NCBI RefSeq assembly: GCF_032854445.1
Contig: NC_088298.1
Location: 24,993,480 to 25,057,479 of the forward strand
Source: Liolophura sinensis
Taxonomy: Eukaryota; Mollusca; Polyplacophora; Chitonida; Chitonidae
Direction: 5' to 3'
Length of the DNA: 64,000 bases
Under the pieces are notes generated by a model. The model made no database searches. It saw only the letters and a program-made list of their open reading frames with translations, and was not told the origin of the DNA. Made by a program: the position numbers and the translations under genes. Below, one piece after another: positions 12,201-23,182 of this stretch (position 1 is the first letter of the stretch; each line of letters opens with the position of its first letter).

Positions 12201-15200
12201 AATAAATGCACATTTACTTGGAGCACTTTTGCATGTCACTTCGTGGTCTAAATTCGAACATAGCAGTTTTGCAATGAAAGAAGAATGATGATTTCAAGCA
12301 ATTGAAGACAAACTAATAAAAGAAAACTGTCAAAAGTGAGCAATTTATTTTCTGGAGAAACCTGTAGATGTTTCCTGAGATGATAGCGTTGCTAAGAAAT
12401 TGATGACCAAAAGGAGCCGAATTCAGGCCAAGAACTGTTTCAGCTTGGGTCACACTTTGTGTCTGGGTGACGGAAGCTGTGGAGCCAGACGTGCTGACAC
12501 AAGCCACAGACACATCCAACGACTGAGAGCCAGGCGCGCTGACACAAGCCACAGACACATCCAACGACGGAGAGCCAGACATGCTGACACAAGCCACAAA
12601 CACATCCAACCACTGAGAGCCAGACAGGCTGACACAAGCCACAGACATATCCAACCACTGAGAGCCAGATGTGCTGACACAAGCCACAGACATATACTAC
12701 GACTGAGAGCCAGACGCGCTGACACAAGCAACAGACACATCCAACCACTGAGAGCCAGATGTGCTGACACAAACCACAGACATATCCAACCACTGAGAGC
12801 CAGATGTGCTGACACAAACCACAGACATATACTACGACTGAGAGCCAGACGTGCTGGCACAAGCAACAGACACATCCAACCACTGAGAGCCAGACGTGCT
12901 GACACAAGCTACAGACATATACTACAACTGAGAGCCAGACGTGCTGGCACAAGCAACAGACACATCCAACCACTGAGAGCCAGACGCGCTGACACAAGCC
13001 ACAGACATATACTACGACGGAGAGCCAGACGTGCTGACACAAGCCACAGACACATCCAACGACGGAGAGCCAGACGTGCTGGCACAAGCCACAAACACAT
13101 CCAACCACTGAGAGCCAGACACGCTGACACAAGCCACAGACATATACTACGACTGAGAGCCAGATGTGATGACACAAGCCACAGACACATCCAACCACTG
13201 AGAGCCAGACGCGCTGACACAAGCCACAGACATATACTACGACTGAGAGCCAGATGTGATGACACAAGCCACAGACATATACTACGACTGAGAGCCAGAC
13301 GTGCTGGCACAAGCCACAGACATATACTACGACTGAGAGCCAGACGTGCTGGCACAAGCCACAGACACATCCAACGACTGAGAGCCAGACGTGCTGGCAC
13401 AAGCAACAGACACATCCAACGACGAATAGCCAGACACGCTGACACAAGCCACAGACACATCCAACGACGGAGAGCCAGATGCGCTGACACAAGCCACAGA
13501 CACATCCAACCACTGAGAGCCAGACACGCTGACACAAGACACAGAAACATCCAACCACTGAGAGCCAGACACGCTGACACAAGCCACAGACACATCCAAC
13601 CACTGAGAGCCAGACACGCTGACACAAGCCACAGACACATCCAACGACGGAGAGCCAGACACGCTGACACAAGCTCAGACACGTCCAACGACTGAGAGCC
13701 AGACATGCTGACACAAGCCACAGACATATACAATGAGTGGGAGCCAGACATGCTGGCATAAGCCACAGACACGTCAATCGACGGAGAGCCGGAAACGCTG
13801 ACACAAGCCACAGGCATGTCCAGCGATGGAGAGCCAGACGCACTGACACAAGCCACAGACACATCCAATGACGGAGAGCCAGACACGCTGACACAAGCCA
13901 CAGACATATCCAACAACGAAGAGCCAAACGCGCTGACACAAGCCACAGACACATCCAACGACTGAGAGCCAGACACGCTGAAACAAGCCACAGACACGTC
14001 CAATGACTGAGAGCCAGACACGCTAACACAAGCCACAGACATATCCAACCACTGAGAGCCAGATGTGCTGACACAAGCCACAGACATATACTACGACTGA
14101 GAGCCAGATGTGCTGACACAAACCACAGACATACACTACGACTGAGAGCCAGACGTGCTGACACAAGCTACAGACATATACTACGACTGAGAGCCAGACG
14201 TGCTGGCACAAGCAACAGACACATCCAACCACTGAGAGCCAGACGCGCTGACACAAGCCACAGACATATACTATGACTGAGAGCCAGACACGCTGAAACA
14301 AGCCACAGACACATCCAACCACTGAAAGCCAGACGTGCTGACACAAGCCACAGAGACATTCAACCACTGAGAGCCAAACGCGCTGACACAAGCCACAGAC
14401 ACATCCAACGACGAAGAGCCAGACACGCCGACACAAGCCACAGACACATCCAACCACTGAGAGCCAGACTTGCTGACGAAAGCCACAGACACATCCAATG
14501 AGCCAGATGTGCTGACACAAGCCACAGACACGTCCAATGAGCCAGACACGCTGACACAAGCCACAGAAACATCCAACCACTGAGAGCCAGATGCGCTGAC
14601 ACAAGCCACAGACACATACAACGACGAAGAGCCAGACACGCTAACACAAGCCACAGACACGTCCAACGACTGAGAGCCAGATGCGCTGACACAAGCCACA
14701 GATACATACGACGTCTGAGAGCCAGATGTGCTGACACAAGCCACAGACACATCCAACGATGAAGAGCCAGACACGCTGACACAAGCCACAGACACATCCA
14801 ACCACTGAGAGCCAGACTTGCTGACGAAAGCCACAGACACATCCAATGAGCCAGACGTGCTGACACAAGCCACAGACACGTCCAATGAGCCAGACACGCT
14901 GACACAAGCCACAGACACATCCAATGAGCCAGACACGCTGACACAAGCCACAGACACATCCAACGACTGAGAGCCAGATGCGCTGACACAAGCCACAGAC
15001 ACATACAACGACGAAGAGCCAGACGCGCTAACACAAGCCACAGACACATCCAACCACTGAGAGCCAGACTTGCTGACGAAAGCCGCAGACACATCCAATG
15101 AGCCAGACGTGCTGACACAAGCCACAGACACGTCCAATGAGCCAGACACGCTGACACAAGCCACAGACACGTCCAACCACTGAGAGCCAGACGCGCTGAC

Positions 15201-18200
15201 ACAAGCCACAGACACGTCCAACCACTGAGAGACAGACACGCTAACACAAGCCACAGACACTTCCAACGACTGAGAGCCAGACGCGCTGACACAAGCCACA
15301 GACACGTCCAACGACTGAGAGCCAGATGCGCTGACACAAGCCACAGACACATACAACGTCTGAGAGCCAGATGTGCTGACACAAGCCACAGACACATTCA
15401 ACGACGAAGAGCTAGACACGCTGACACAAGCCACAGAAACATCCAACCACTGAGAGCCAGACTTGCTGACGAAAGCCACAGACACATCCAATGAGCCAGA
15501 CGTGCTGACACAAGCCACAGACACGTCCAATGAGCCAGACACGTTGACACAAGCCACAGACACGTCCAACGACTGAGAGCCAGATGCGCTGACACAAGCC
15601 ACAGACACATACAACGTCTGAGAGCCAGACGTGCTGACACAAGCCACAGACACGTCCAACAACTGAGAGCCAGATGCGCTGACACAAGCCACAGACACAT
15701 ACAACGTCTGAGAGCCAGACGTGCTGACACAAGCCACGGACATGTCCAACGACTGAGAGCCAGATGTGCTGACACAAGCCACAGACACATCCAACGACTG
15801 AGAGCCAGATGTGCTGACACAAGCCACAGACACATCCAACGACTGAGAGGAAACAATGGTAGAATGTAAAACAGCTCAAAGAGCGGCATTGCTCTTGAGA
15901 CGGCCTCTGTATGTAACTCCTCAGGCTATACTTATTTTAGCGGCCAGTTCAAATTTTGAAGAAAACAGACATTCTGGCAGCACAACCCGTATTTTATAAG
16001 CAACTGTTGTGTATAGGCAGCTGTGTATCAATTTAAGCACACTTTGCTAACCATTGCTTGTAGTGTTAATGGTTTTGGAGGTATGTTGGAATTCTCGTTC
16101 CTGTATATTTTTTCCAAACAATCCTCTCTAAACTCATTGCTTTCTACATGGTTTCAAGTTTAACAACCATTGCATGTTTAATAATCATTGCATGAAGTAT
16201 CCATCCAAACTTGTATTCTTTTAGAAGTTCCAAACGAATTATTGTGCAGTGTATAATATGTTCAGGTGAACTCTTTTTTTCATTAGCATTACTTAATGCA
16301 GAGTGCATATTTACATATACATGTGCCTTTATTATGGCAGAGATTTCCCTGGTTACCCGGCCTACACCACACCTAACTACTTCAACTCTGATTGGCTGAA
16401 TGAGTTTTGGGACAGACGAAGCGACGAGGTAGATGATTATCGTTTTGTTTACATGGGACCTAAAGGATCATGGTGAGAAGAAAATTTTCTGGCATGGCAG
16501 ACAGGATGTAAACTTACTTCATGTGCTAATCTTATTTGATTTCTATATTTGAATGGTGTTTATGGCGGCACTCAAGAGCACTTCACTTATATGACGGCGG
16601 CCAGCATTACTGTGGGGGAAACCCACAACCATTCACAGGTTGCTGGCCGACCTTCCCACTTATAACCAGATAGGAAGCCAGCATTTATAGTTGAACTTGA
16701 ACTCTCAGCGATCCCTATTAGTGAGAGGCTGCAGGGTTGCTGCGCTGTTCTGGCACACTTGCCACCAGACCACAGACACTCACCTAATCTTATTCAGAAG
16801 GCAGAAGTAATGAAGGAAACTTTTTCAAAGACACAATCGTTAAATGCAATCTTCCCGTAGTTGTTGTATACGGTCTCCTTGTACATATTAAAGCGTAAAC
16901 GAATGACAAAATGTAACCTTCAGGTAGAATACCCTTATCTCTCGATTGCAAGTCATCAATTCGACCTTGAGATTTTTCGTAAGTTTAGACCTCTGATCCT
17001 GTGAATGGGTCACAGAAATAATGTAGAAATAATGTAGTGGCCTCGGGATCACAAAGCGATCTTAAATTTATGTCAAAATTTAAACTCATTTGTTATTTCT
17101 CATGTAGGCAGGTAGAAATATTGCTTTACTAGGTAAATTCTGGGTAAATTCTTGTACAGCAAATTTCAGCTAACATAACGGAAATGAACATACCAAACTT
17201 AATGATTAAAATTTTAACTTAAGTCTAAGATCATTTTGTAATCCTGGGGCCTAGGACTTCAAGGTTGTGTGAGGAAAGTAAATACAATGTATTATGCTAA
17301 CATACCCAAACAAACACATCTAACGAACACACACATCCAACAAACAAACATATGCAACAAACAAACACATCCAACAAACAAACACATCCAACAAACACAC
17401 ATATGCAACAAACAAAACACATGCAACAAACAAACATGCAACATACAAACACATGCAACAAACAAACACATGCAACAAACATATGCAACAAACAAACATC
17501 TGCAACAAACAAACATCTGCAACAAACAAACATATCCAGCAAACAAAAATAACCAACAAGCAAACATATCCAACAAACACATGCAACAAAGAAACACATG
17601 CAACAAACAAACACATCCAGCAAACAAAGACATGCAACAAACACATGCAATAAACAAACACATGCAACAAACAAACGTATGCAACAAACAGCTTTCAGCA
17701 GTATCATGTGGGTATTGTGTGTACCTTACATGTAGGGATGTTGATGGTGGGCGACTCTTTCAGCAGTATCATGTGCCTATCATGTGTACCTCACATATAG
17801 GAATGTTTACGAACACATGCAGTAAACAAACCATATGCAACAAACAAACATATCCAACAAACAAACATATCCAACAAACAAACATATCCAACAAACAACA
17901 AAGAAACACACCCAACAAACAAACACATGCAACAAACAAACATATGCAACAAACTGCTTTCAGCAGTATCATGTGGGAATGGTGTGTACCTTACATGTAG
18001 GCATGTTTATGGTGGGCAACTCTTTTAGTAGTACCATGTGGGTATGGTGTGTACCTTACATGTAGGGATGTTAAAGGTGGGCAACTCTCTTAGCAGTATC
18101 GTGTACACACCAAATACACAGGATACTGCCATAAGAGTCGCCACCATAAACATCCCTACATGTAAGGTACACATCATTGCACACGATACTGCTGAAAGAG

Positions 18201-21200
18201 TTGCCTACCATAAACATCCCTACATGTAAGATACACACCATACCCACATGGTACTGCTGAAAGAGTCGCCCACCATAAACATCCCTACATGTAAGGTACT
18301 CACCATACGCACATGGTACTGCTTAAAGAGTCGCCCAGTCAACATCTCCACAGGTAAGGTACACACCATACACACTTGATACTGCTGAAAGAGTCGCCCA
18401 CCATAAACATCACTACATGTGTGGTACACATCATACAGGCATGATACTGCTGAAAGATTTGCCCACCATAAACATCCCTACATGTAAGGTACACATCATA
18501 CCCACATGATACTGCTGAAAGAGTAGCCTACCATAAACATCCCTACATGTAAGGTATGCACCATACCCACATGGTACTGCTGAAAGAGTCACCCACCATA
18601 AACATCCCTACATCTAAGATACACATCATACCCACATGATACTGAGTTGCCCATCATATGTGTACCATACATGTAGTGTTGTTGATGGTGGGCGACTCTT
18701 TCAGCAGCATCGTGTGCGTATGAGGTGTACCTTACATGTAGTGTTGTTGACGGTGGGCGATTCTTTCAGCAGTATCATGTGCATATGATGTGTACCTTAC
18801 ATGTAGGGATGTTTACAGTGGGCGACTCTTTCAGCAAGTACCATGTGCTTATGTTGTGTAACTTACCTGTAGAGATGTTGACAGTGGGCGACTCTTTCAG
18901 CAGTACCATATGTGTATGATGTGTACCTTACATGTAGTGTTGTTGACGGTGGGCGACTCTTGTAGCAGTATCATGTGCATGTGATGTGTACCTTACATGT
19001 AGGGATGTTTACAGTGGGTGACTCTTTCAGCAGTACCATCTGCGTATGATGTGTACTTTACATTTGGGGATGTTGACGGTGGGCGACTCTTTCAGCAGTA
19101 CCATGTGTGTATGGTGTGTACCTTACCTGTACGAATGTTATGGTGGGCGACTCTTTCTGCAGTATCATGTGTGTAGGGATGTTTATTGTGAGCTACTCTT
19201 TCAGTAGTACCATGTGCGTATGGTGTGTAACTTACCTGTAGAGATGATGACAGTGGGCGACTCTTTCAGCAGTACCATCTGCGTATGATGTGTACCTTAC
19301 ATGTTTTTGTTTTCCCATCCACCTGACTAAGCTGCACTAATGTTTTTTTACAGGACACCTTTTCATGCCGATGTGTTTCGGTCTTTTAGTTGGTCCGCTA
19401 ACATCTGTGGAAGAAAAAAGTGGATTTTATTCCCACCAGGTAACCAGTATGTATGGTTGTTCCTGAAATTGCATAGCACAAAAAACAAAACTAAACTGGT
19501 GAAATACTATTTTATGTGGATTGTGATGATAATTAATATGTAAAAGAAGCATGTCAGACTTTTACACATTTTTTTTTTTGTTTGATTTCGGGTCTCTCAA
19601 CTTTGAGATGATACTCTCCCAACATTAGGCCAGCGAAGTGGTCACACGGTGTAGTTTGATGTGATTATGTTTAAGGATGATGACAAATTACAAGTATTTA
19701 TCATTTATCCATGTTATGCCAGGTGAAGAAGACAATCTAAGAGACAGTTTGGGAAACCTTGTGTATGATGTGTTTTCTGCAAATCTTAAAGATGTTACAA
19801 AATATCCACAATACCAACAAGTCCATAAACCCTTCGAGGTTTATCAAGAAGAAGGGGAGATAATTTATGTTCCTAGTGGGTGGCACCACCAGGTCCATAA
19901 TATGGTAAGCAGTCCGTCTTATCCCCTGTTGTCAGTTTAACATTTTTATCACTTATGCTTAAGGCATGATCACACTAGACCTCTGAAAGACAAGTCATAA
20001 ATAGCTCTCCGTTCCTATGAGGGAAGATCTGACAGCAACCTGCCGATGGTCGTGGGTTGCCTTGTTTCTTCCCTCCATAATGCTGGCCGCCATTACTTTG
20101 ACTTATAAGTGAAATATTCTTCACTTATCTGGGTGTTGCAGGGTGAGATTTCCTGTATCTGGGTGTGGTATGATTTTCTGTATCTGGCTGTGGTGGGGTG
20201 AGATTTTGTGTAGCTTGGGCATGGTGTGATTTCCAGTAGCTGGGTTTGGTGTGATTTTCTGTATCTGGATGTGGTGGTATGGCATTTTAACTGATGTGGT
20301 GACATTTCCTGCAGTTGGATGTGGTGGGCAGAAATTTCCTGTAACTGGGTGTGGTGGACTGAGATTTTCTGTAGCTGGGTGTGAAGGGCTGAGATTTGTT
20401 GTAATTTTCTGTAGCTGGGTGGGGTGTGATTCCATTTGATTGAGTGCGGTGTGATTCGCTGTGATTGAGTGCAGTGTGGTTTGGGTTGTAATTTTCTGTG
20501 GCTGGGTGGGGTGTGATTCCATTTGAATGAGTGCGGTGTGATTTGCTGTGATTGAGTACAGTGTGGTTTGGGTTGTAATTTTCTGTAGCTGGGTGGGGTG
20601 CGATTCCATTTGATTGAGTGCGGTGTGATTTGCTGTGATTGAGTGCAGTGTGGTTTGGGTTGTAATTTTCTGTAGCTGGGTGGGGTGTGATTCCATTTGA
20701 TTGAGCGCGGTGTGATTTGCTGTGATTAAGCGAAGGTGGTTTGGGTTGTAATTTTCTGTAGCTGGGTGGGGTGTGATTTGGGGTATTACATCATATTGTT
20801 GGGGTAGTGTGTAATTTCCTGTGCCTTTTTTGGAGTGATTTGATGTAACATTTCAGTTATATCACTGTGTTTAGATTCATGGATGAAGAAAGCAGTGTGG
20901 ACACAGGTCTTATCACACCACCTCGAAATTATTTATAATAATCATAATAATAATAATAATCTGGTATTAAGCATCAAGCAGTCGATCAGTTTTATAATCA
21001 GTCTGGCTCAGTTGAATAGCGCGCTAGCGCAGCGTAATGACCCAGGAGCCACTCACCAGTGTGGTCGCTGTGAGTTCAGTTCATGCTGGCTTCCTTTCCG
21101 GCCGTACGTGGCAAGGTCTGCCGAATGGTCCTGGGTTACCCCCGGGCTCTGCCTTGTTTCCTCCCACCATAATGCTGGCCGCCATCGTATAAGTGAAATA

Positions 21201-23182
21201 TTCTTGAGTACGGCATAAAACACCAATCAGATAAATAAATAAAGCTAATCAGTATGTTTATTCCAGGAAGACACCATAAGCATCAACCACAACTGGATCA
21301 ATGGCTGCAACATAGACTTGTGCTGGACATTCCTTATGGAGAACTTGGCAGACGTGCAGCGGGAAATCGCCGACTGTGCCACCATGGACGGATGGAATGA
21401 GCAGTGCCAGGTGAGAATGTCTGTGAGAGCAGCTTGTGGTTAAGATGCTCGCTTTTCAGGGTTCCAATCTGGCTTTGGACAGGGAATTTTGATATTCTCA
21501 TATTGTCTCTGTAAGTGTGCCTTGATGACAAAAAAAGCTGTTGGCGATGCTCTTGGGGCTGCTTGCTCAGCTTTTTGTTCCGTGAAGACCATTTGACTTC
21601 CACCAATATAGGGTGCATTTTTGTTGGTCGGATGTGGGGGGAAGTTTGTGAGTACATGTAATGCCCTGGAAATTCCGCTTTCTTCCACCCATAAAATCAT
21701 ACAGCATTATTACATCTTACAAAAGAAGACGTAAAACATTGAGGTCACAGGTCCAGTCCAGCTCTGGTTGGTTTCTGAGCTCAGATTGGGGCGTCTTGAA
21801 ACAAATGTTTCTTTTACCTAGCTATGGCATCAGAGAGTAACACATCAAAAATGTAAAAACAAAAGCGATATCTATAAACTGTGCAAAGCAACACTTTTAT
21901 CACCATAGGAAATTCAGATAGTTCACGTTTATATAAATCATTAAAGCAAATCAGGGAGATAAAGGCACTGGCCGGTGTGTTGGGTGTGTATATTTTCACA
22001 CAGCCCACAACTCACCGTGGGCTAGAATATTTAAGTGTCCTGCATTTATTTTTTTGATTGGTGTTTTATGCCATACTCAAGAATATTTCACTTATACGGC
22101 AGAGCGCGGGGGGGGGGGGGGGGGGGGGACCCACGACCATCCGCAGATTGCTGGCAGACCTTCCCACTTACTAAGTGTGCTACACTGCCCATTTGACATG
22201 GACAACGTCCAAACTATCAAATACTAATTTGACCGGCCCGGATAGCAGATAAAAGAGCTGTGGAAATCCGTCCTGCAACAAGGAGGCTCAGTACATACAC
22301 CCTAAGGATTCCTTCGTCGTAATATGACTGAAAAATTGTTGAGTACGACGTTAAACGCCAAGCACTCACTCACTCACCAGTAAAATAAAAAAGTAAATAT
22401 TACATTCTATCTATTTTTATTTTCAGATAATTTTGAAGGCTAGCAGCGGAATAAATTTTGAGGAATTTTTCCGTTTCATTTCAACAGTGGCCACCAACCG
22501 TCTGGCCTCATTGAAGCAGTTGTGTACTTGGAAGGGTAAAACCCATGGTGATGTAAATGGGAAGTTGTTGTCAATTGAAAAGAGCAAAAGGTTCAGAAAA
22601 GGCATTGTTGAAAATGTTAAAGACGATACTAGGACAGATGCCTGTGCAAACTTTGTCAGCTGTGTCAGTGACTCTACATATTATGATGGCAATGATGGCC
22701 AAAGAAATGATACAAAAGCTAATGCTGCCAGGCACTGCACAGATGCTTGCTGCAGTCACTCTGCAAGCGGTGATAGGGTGCTCAAGGAGGTTAGCTCAAG
22801 AAATCATTCTATCCAAGCCACTGAAGGAGGAACTTGTGGTGCTACGATTTCTAGTCACACCTCTCTGCAAAACACAAGCTGCGATTTTACTCATGGGGTC
22901 CTATTAGACTCTGAGCAAACAAAGAATGATGTTGACCTGGACAGTTCCAAGAGCAGTCCTTTCAGTTCCACGAGTTTTAGAATGGACAGTTTTCATGGAT
23001 CTTGCCATGAACAGTCAATGATAAACCAGAACAAATGCCAAATTATATTTGATCTTCAGAGATTGGAATATGTGTTGTCCGCAATGCTTCAGAAGGCAGA
23101 ATTTTCTTCCATTGATTTTAGGGAGTATTCACCTTGCCCCGAGGAATTATTGTTGTCTCTGTCTCAGGTTTTTAAAAAATGA
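9268..23182 (+). CDS. JMJD4: JmjC domain-containing protein 4 (2-oxoglutarate oxygenase), seven exons
   Basis: JMJD4 is an Fe(II)/2-oxoglutarate lysine hydroxylase of the termination factor eRF1. Exons are 9268-9565, 11196-11361, 16341-16472, 19354-19439, 19723-19904, 21267-21410 and 22427-23182. All junctions are GT-AG and in phase, giving 587 residues; human JMJD4 has about 460. Visible landmarks are TLGEYTQYWESYI and LYLKDWH in exon 2, TPFHADVFRSFSWS in exon 4 with iron ligands H203 and D205, GRKKWILFPPG with the probable 2-oxoglutarate lysine, and VPSGWHHQVHN in exon 5 with the third ligand H283. Exon 6 has SINHNWINGCN and exon 7 SSGINFEEFFRF. Residues ~370-540 are a polar, Ser/Cys-rich insertion; the family-typical C-terminus resumes at CQIIFDLQRLEYVL. 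Two ATGs in a row (9268, 9271) leave the start uncertain by one codon. The introns are loaded with repeats. A possible AATAAA lies at 23592. Confidence 0.95.
9610..10842. mobile_element. non-autonomous element with ~100-bp inverted repeats (JMJD4 intron 1)
   Basis: 9610-9707 and 10742-10842 are inverted copies of about 100 bp; both contain TTAACAACTGCTCCAATTC, GGAGATACCTGA and GGATCTATTATCT, and both end outward at TGAACTGAGCAATC. The 1.0 kb between them has no coding frame, as in a MITE or a deletion derivative of a DNA transposon. I could not fix target-site duplications. Confidence 0.75.
10546..10634. repeat. 17-bp tandem repeat, five units
   Basis: The unit AAATACATATCCTGTGT is repeated five times with C/T and G/T variants, inside the inverted-repeat element of JMJD4 intron 1. 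Confidence 0.9.
11854..12010. mobile_element. short foldback (MITE-like) in JMJD4 intron 2
   Basis: Two inverted arms of about 58 bp enclose a ~38-bp loop. Both arms contain TAGTTTGCCAT, TCAAAT and ACAGCAGATGG in mirror order. A few mismatches show age. No reading frame is present. Confidence 0.8.
12473..15850. repeat. 45-bp minisatellite array (about 75 units) in JMJD4 intron 2
   Basis: The unit contains GAGCCAGACGTGCTGACACA and AGCCACAGACACATCCAAC. Most units are 45 bp; in the right half many are 39 bp, lacking six bases around the CGACTGAGA segment. Both lengths are multiples of three, so several frames stay open over hundreds of codons on both strands (the longest is 574 codons, minus strand), giving 15-residue periodic translations. 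Open frames in competing registers, and a position inside a well-supported intron, argue for a non-coding satellite. Confidence 0.97.
16555..16790 (-). mobile_element. SINE family A, diverged copy (JMJD4 intron 3)
   Basis: It shares ACGGCGGCCAGCATTACTGT, GGGGAAACCCAC, GGTTGCTGGC and GTGAGAGGCTGC with the other copies but is heavily mutated at the tRNA-like end. Confidence 0.75.
17290..17960. repeat. 16-bp AC-rich tandem repeat, two blocks (JMJD4 intron 3)
   Basis: Blocks 17290-17698 and 17810-17960 are built from a unit like ACACATGCAACAAACA with ATATGC, ATCTGC and ATCC variants. The second block is embedded in the 65-bp array. The open frames here are low-complexity Asn/Lys/Gln/Thr or their reverse and are not genes. 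Confidence 0.93.
17695..19305. repeat. 65-bp tandem array with an inverted central block (JMJD4 intron 3)
   Basis: The unit contains CTTACATGTAGGGATGTT, GGTGGGCGACTCTTTCAGCA and GTATCATGTG. Units run forward at ~17695-18105, reverse-complemented at ~18118-18645, and forward again from ~18655 to 19305. The array ends about 50 bp before JMJD4 exon 4. Confidence 0.93.
20020..20118 (+). mobile_element. SINE family A, 3' fragment (JMJD4 intron 5)
   Basis: It carries GCAACCTGCCGATGGTCGTG, CCATAATGCTGGCCGCCAT and AAGTGAAATATTCTTCA, matching the 3' half of the family. The head is missing and the tail merges into the neighbouring tandem array. Confidence 0.7.
20130..20790. repeat. compound tandem repeat, ~26-bp then 87-bp units (JMJD4 intron 5)
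   Basis: The left part has short degenerate units of the type TTTCTGTAGCTGGGTGTGGT. From about 20400 these combine into an 87-bp unit with GATTCCATTTGATTGAGTGC, GTGTGATTTGCTGTGATTGA and GTGGTTTGGGTTGTAA, present about four times. Confidence 0.9.
21001..21243 (+). mobile_element. SINE family A, best sense-strand copy (JMJD4 intron 5)
   Basis: It begins TCTGGCTCAGTTGAATAGCG (tRNA box A-like), with GGTCGCTGTGAGTTCAGTTC (box B-like). The body includes TCCTCCCACCATAATGCTGG and the end is CACCAATCAGATAAATAAAT. It ends just 24 bp upstream of JMJD4 exon 6. Confidence 0.87.
22050..22180 (-). mobile_element. SINE family A, truncated (JMJD4 intron 6)
   Basis: Tail-proximal half in reverse: GGTGTTTTATGCCATACTCA, AATATTTCACTTATACGGC, then a G run at about 22108-22128, then ACCCACGACCATCCGCAGAT. 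It adjoins a family B copy. Confidence 0.8.
22195..22378 (+). mobile_element. SINE family B, 3' part (JMJD4 intron 6)
   Basis: It has GAGCTGTGGAAATCCGTCCT, then CCTTCGTCGTAATATGACTG, GAGTACGACGTTAAACGCC and a CACTCACTCAC tail. The core matches the full copy at 8575-8892 and is better preserved. The tRNA head is absent. Confidence 0.8.

Noticed and set aside
12400-15889. Very long open frames on both strands with 15-residue periodicity (for example 574, 522, 431 codons)
   Set aside because: The period of 45 bp is divisible by three, so any stop-free frame stays open. Competing frames are open in the same DNA, and the array lies inside a JMJD4 intron bounded by good splice sites.
17269-18000. 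Asn/Lys/Thr/Gln-rich 243-codon frame and Cys/Leu-rich reverse frames
   Set aside because: Low-complexity translations of the 16-bp AC-rich repeat.
20121-20696. 191-codon minus-strand frame with HTALNQMESHPTQLQK repeats
   Set aside because: Translation of the 87-bp compound repeat (29 codons per unit).
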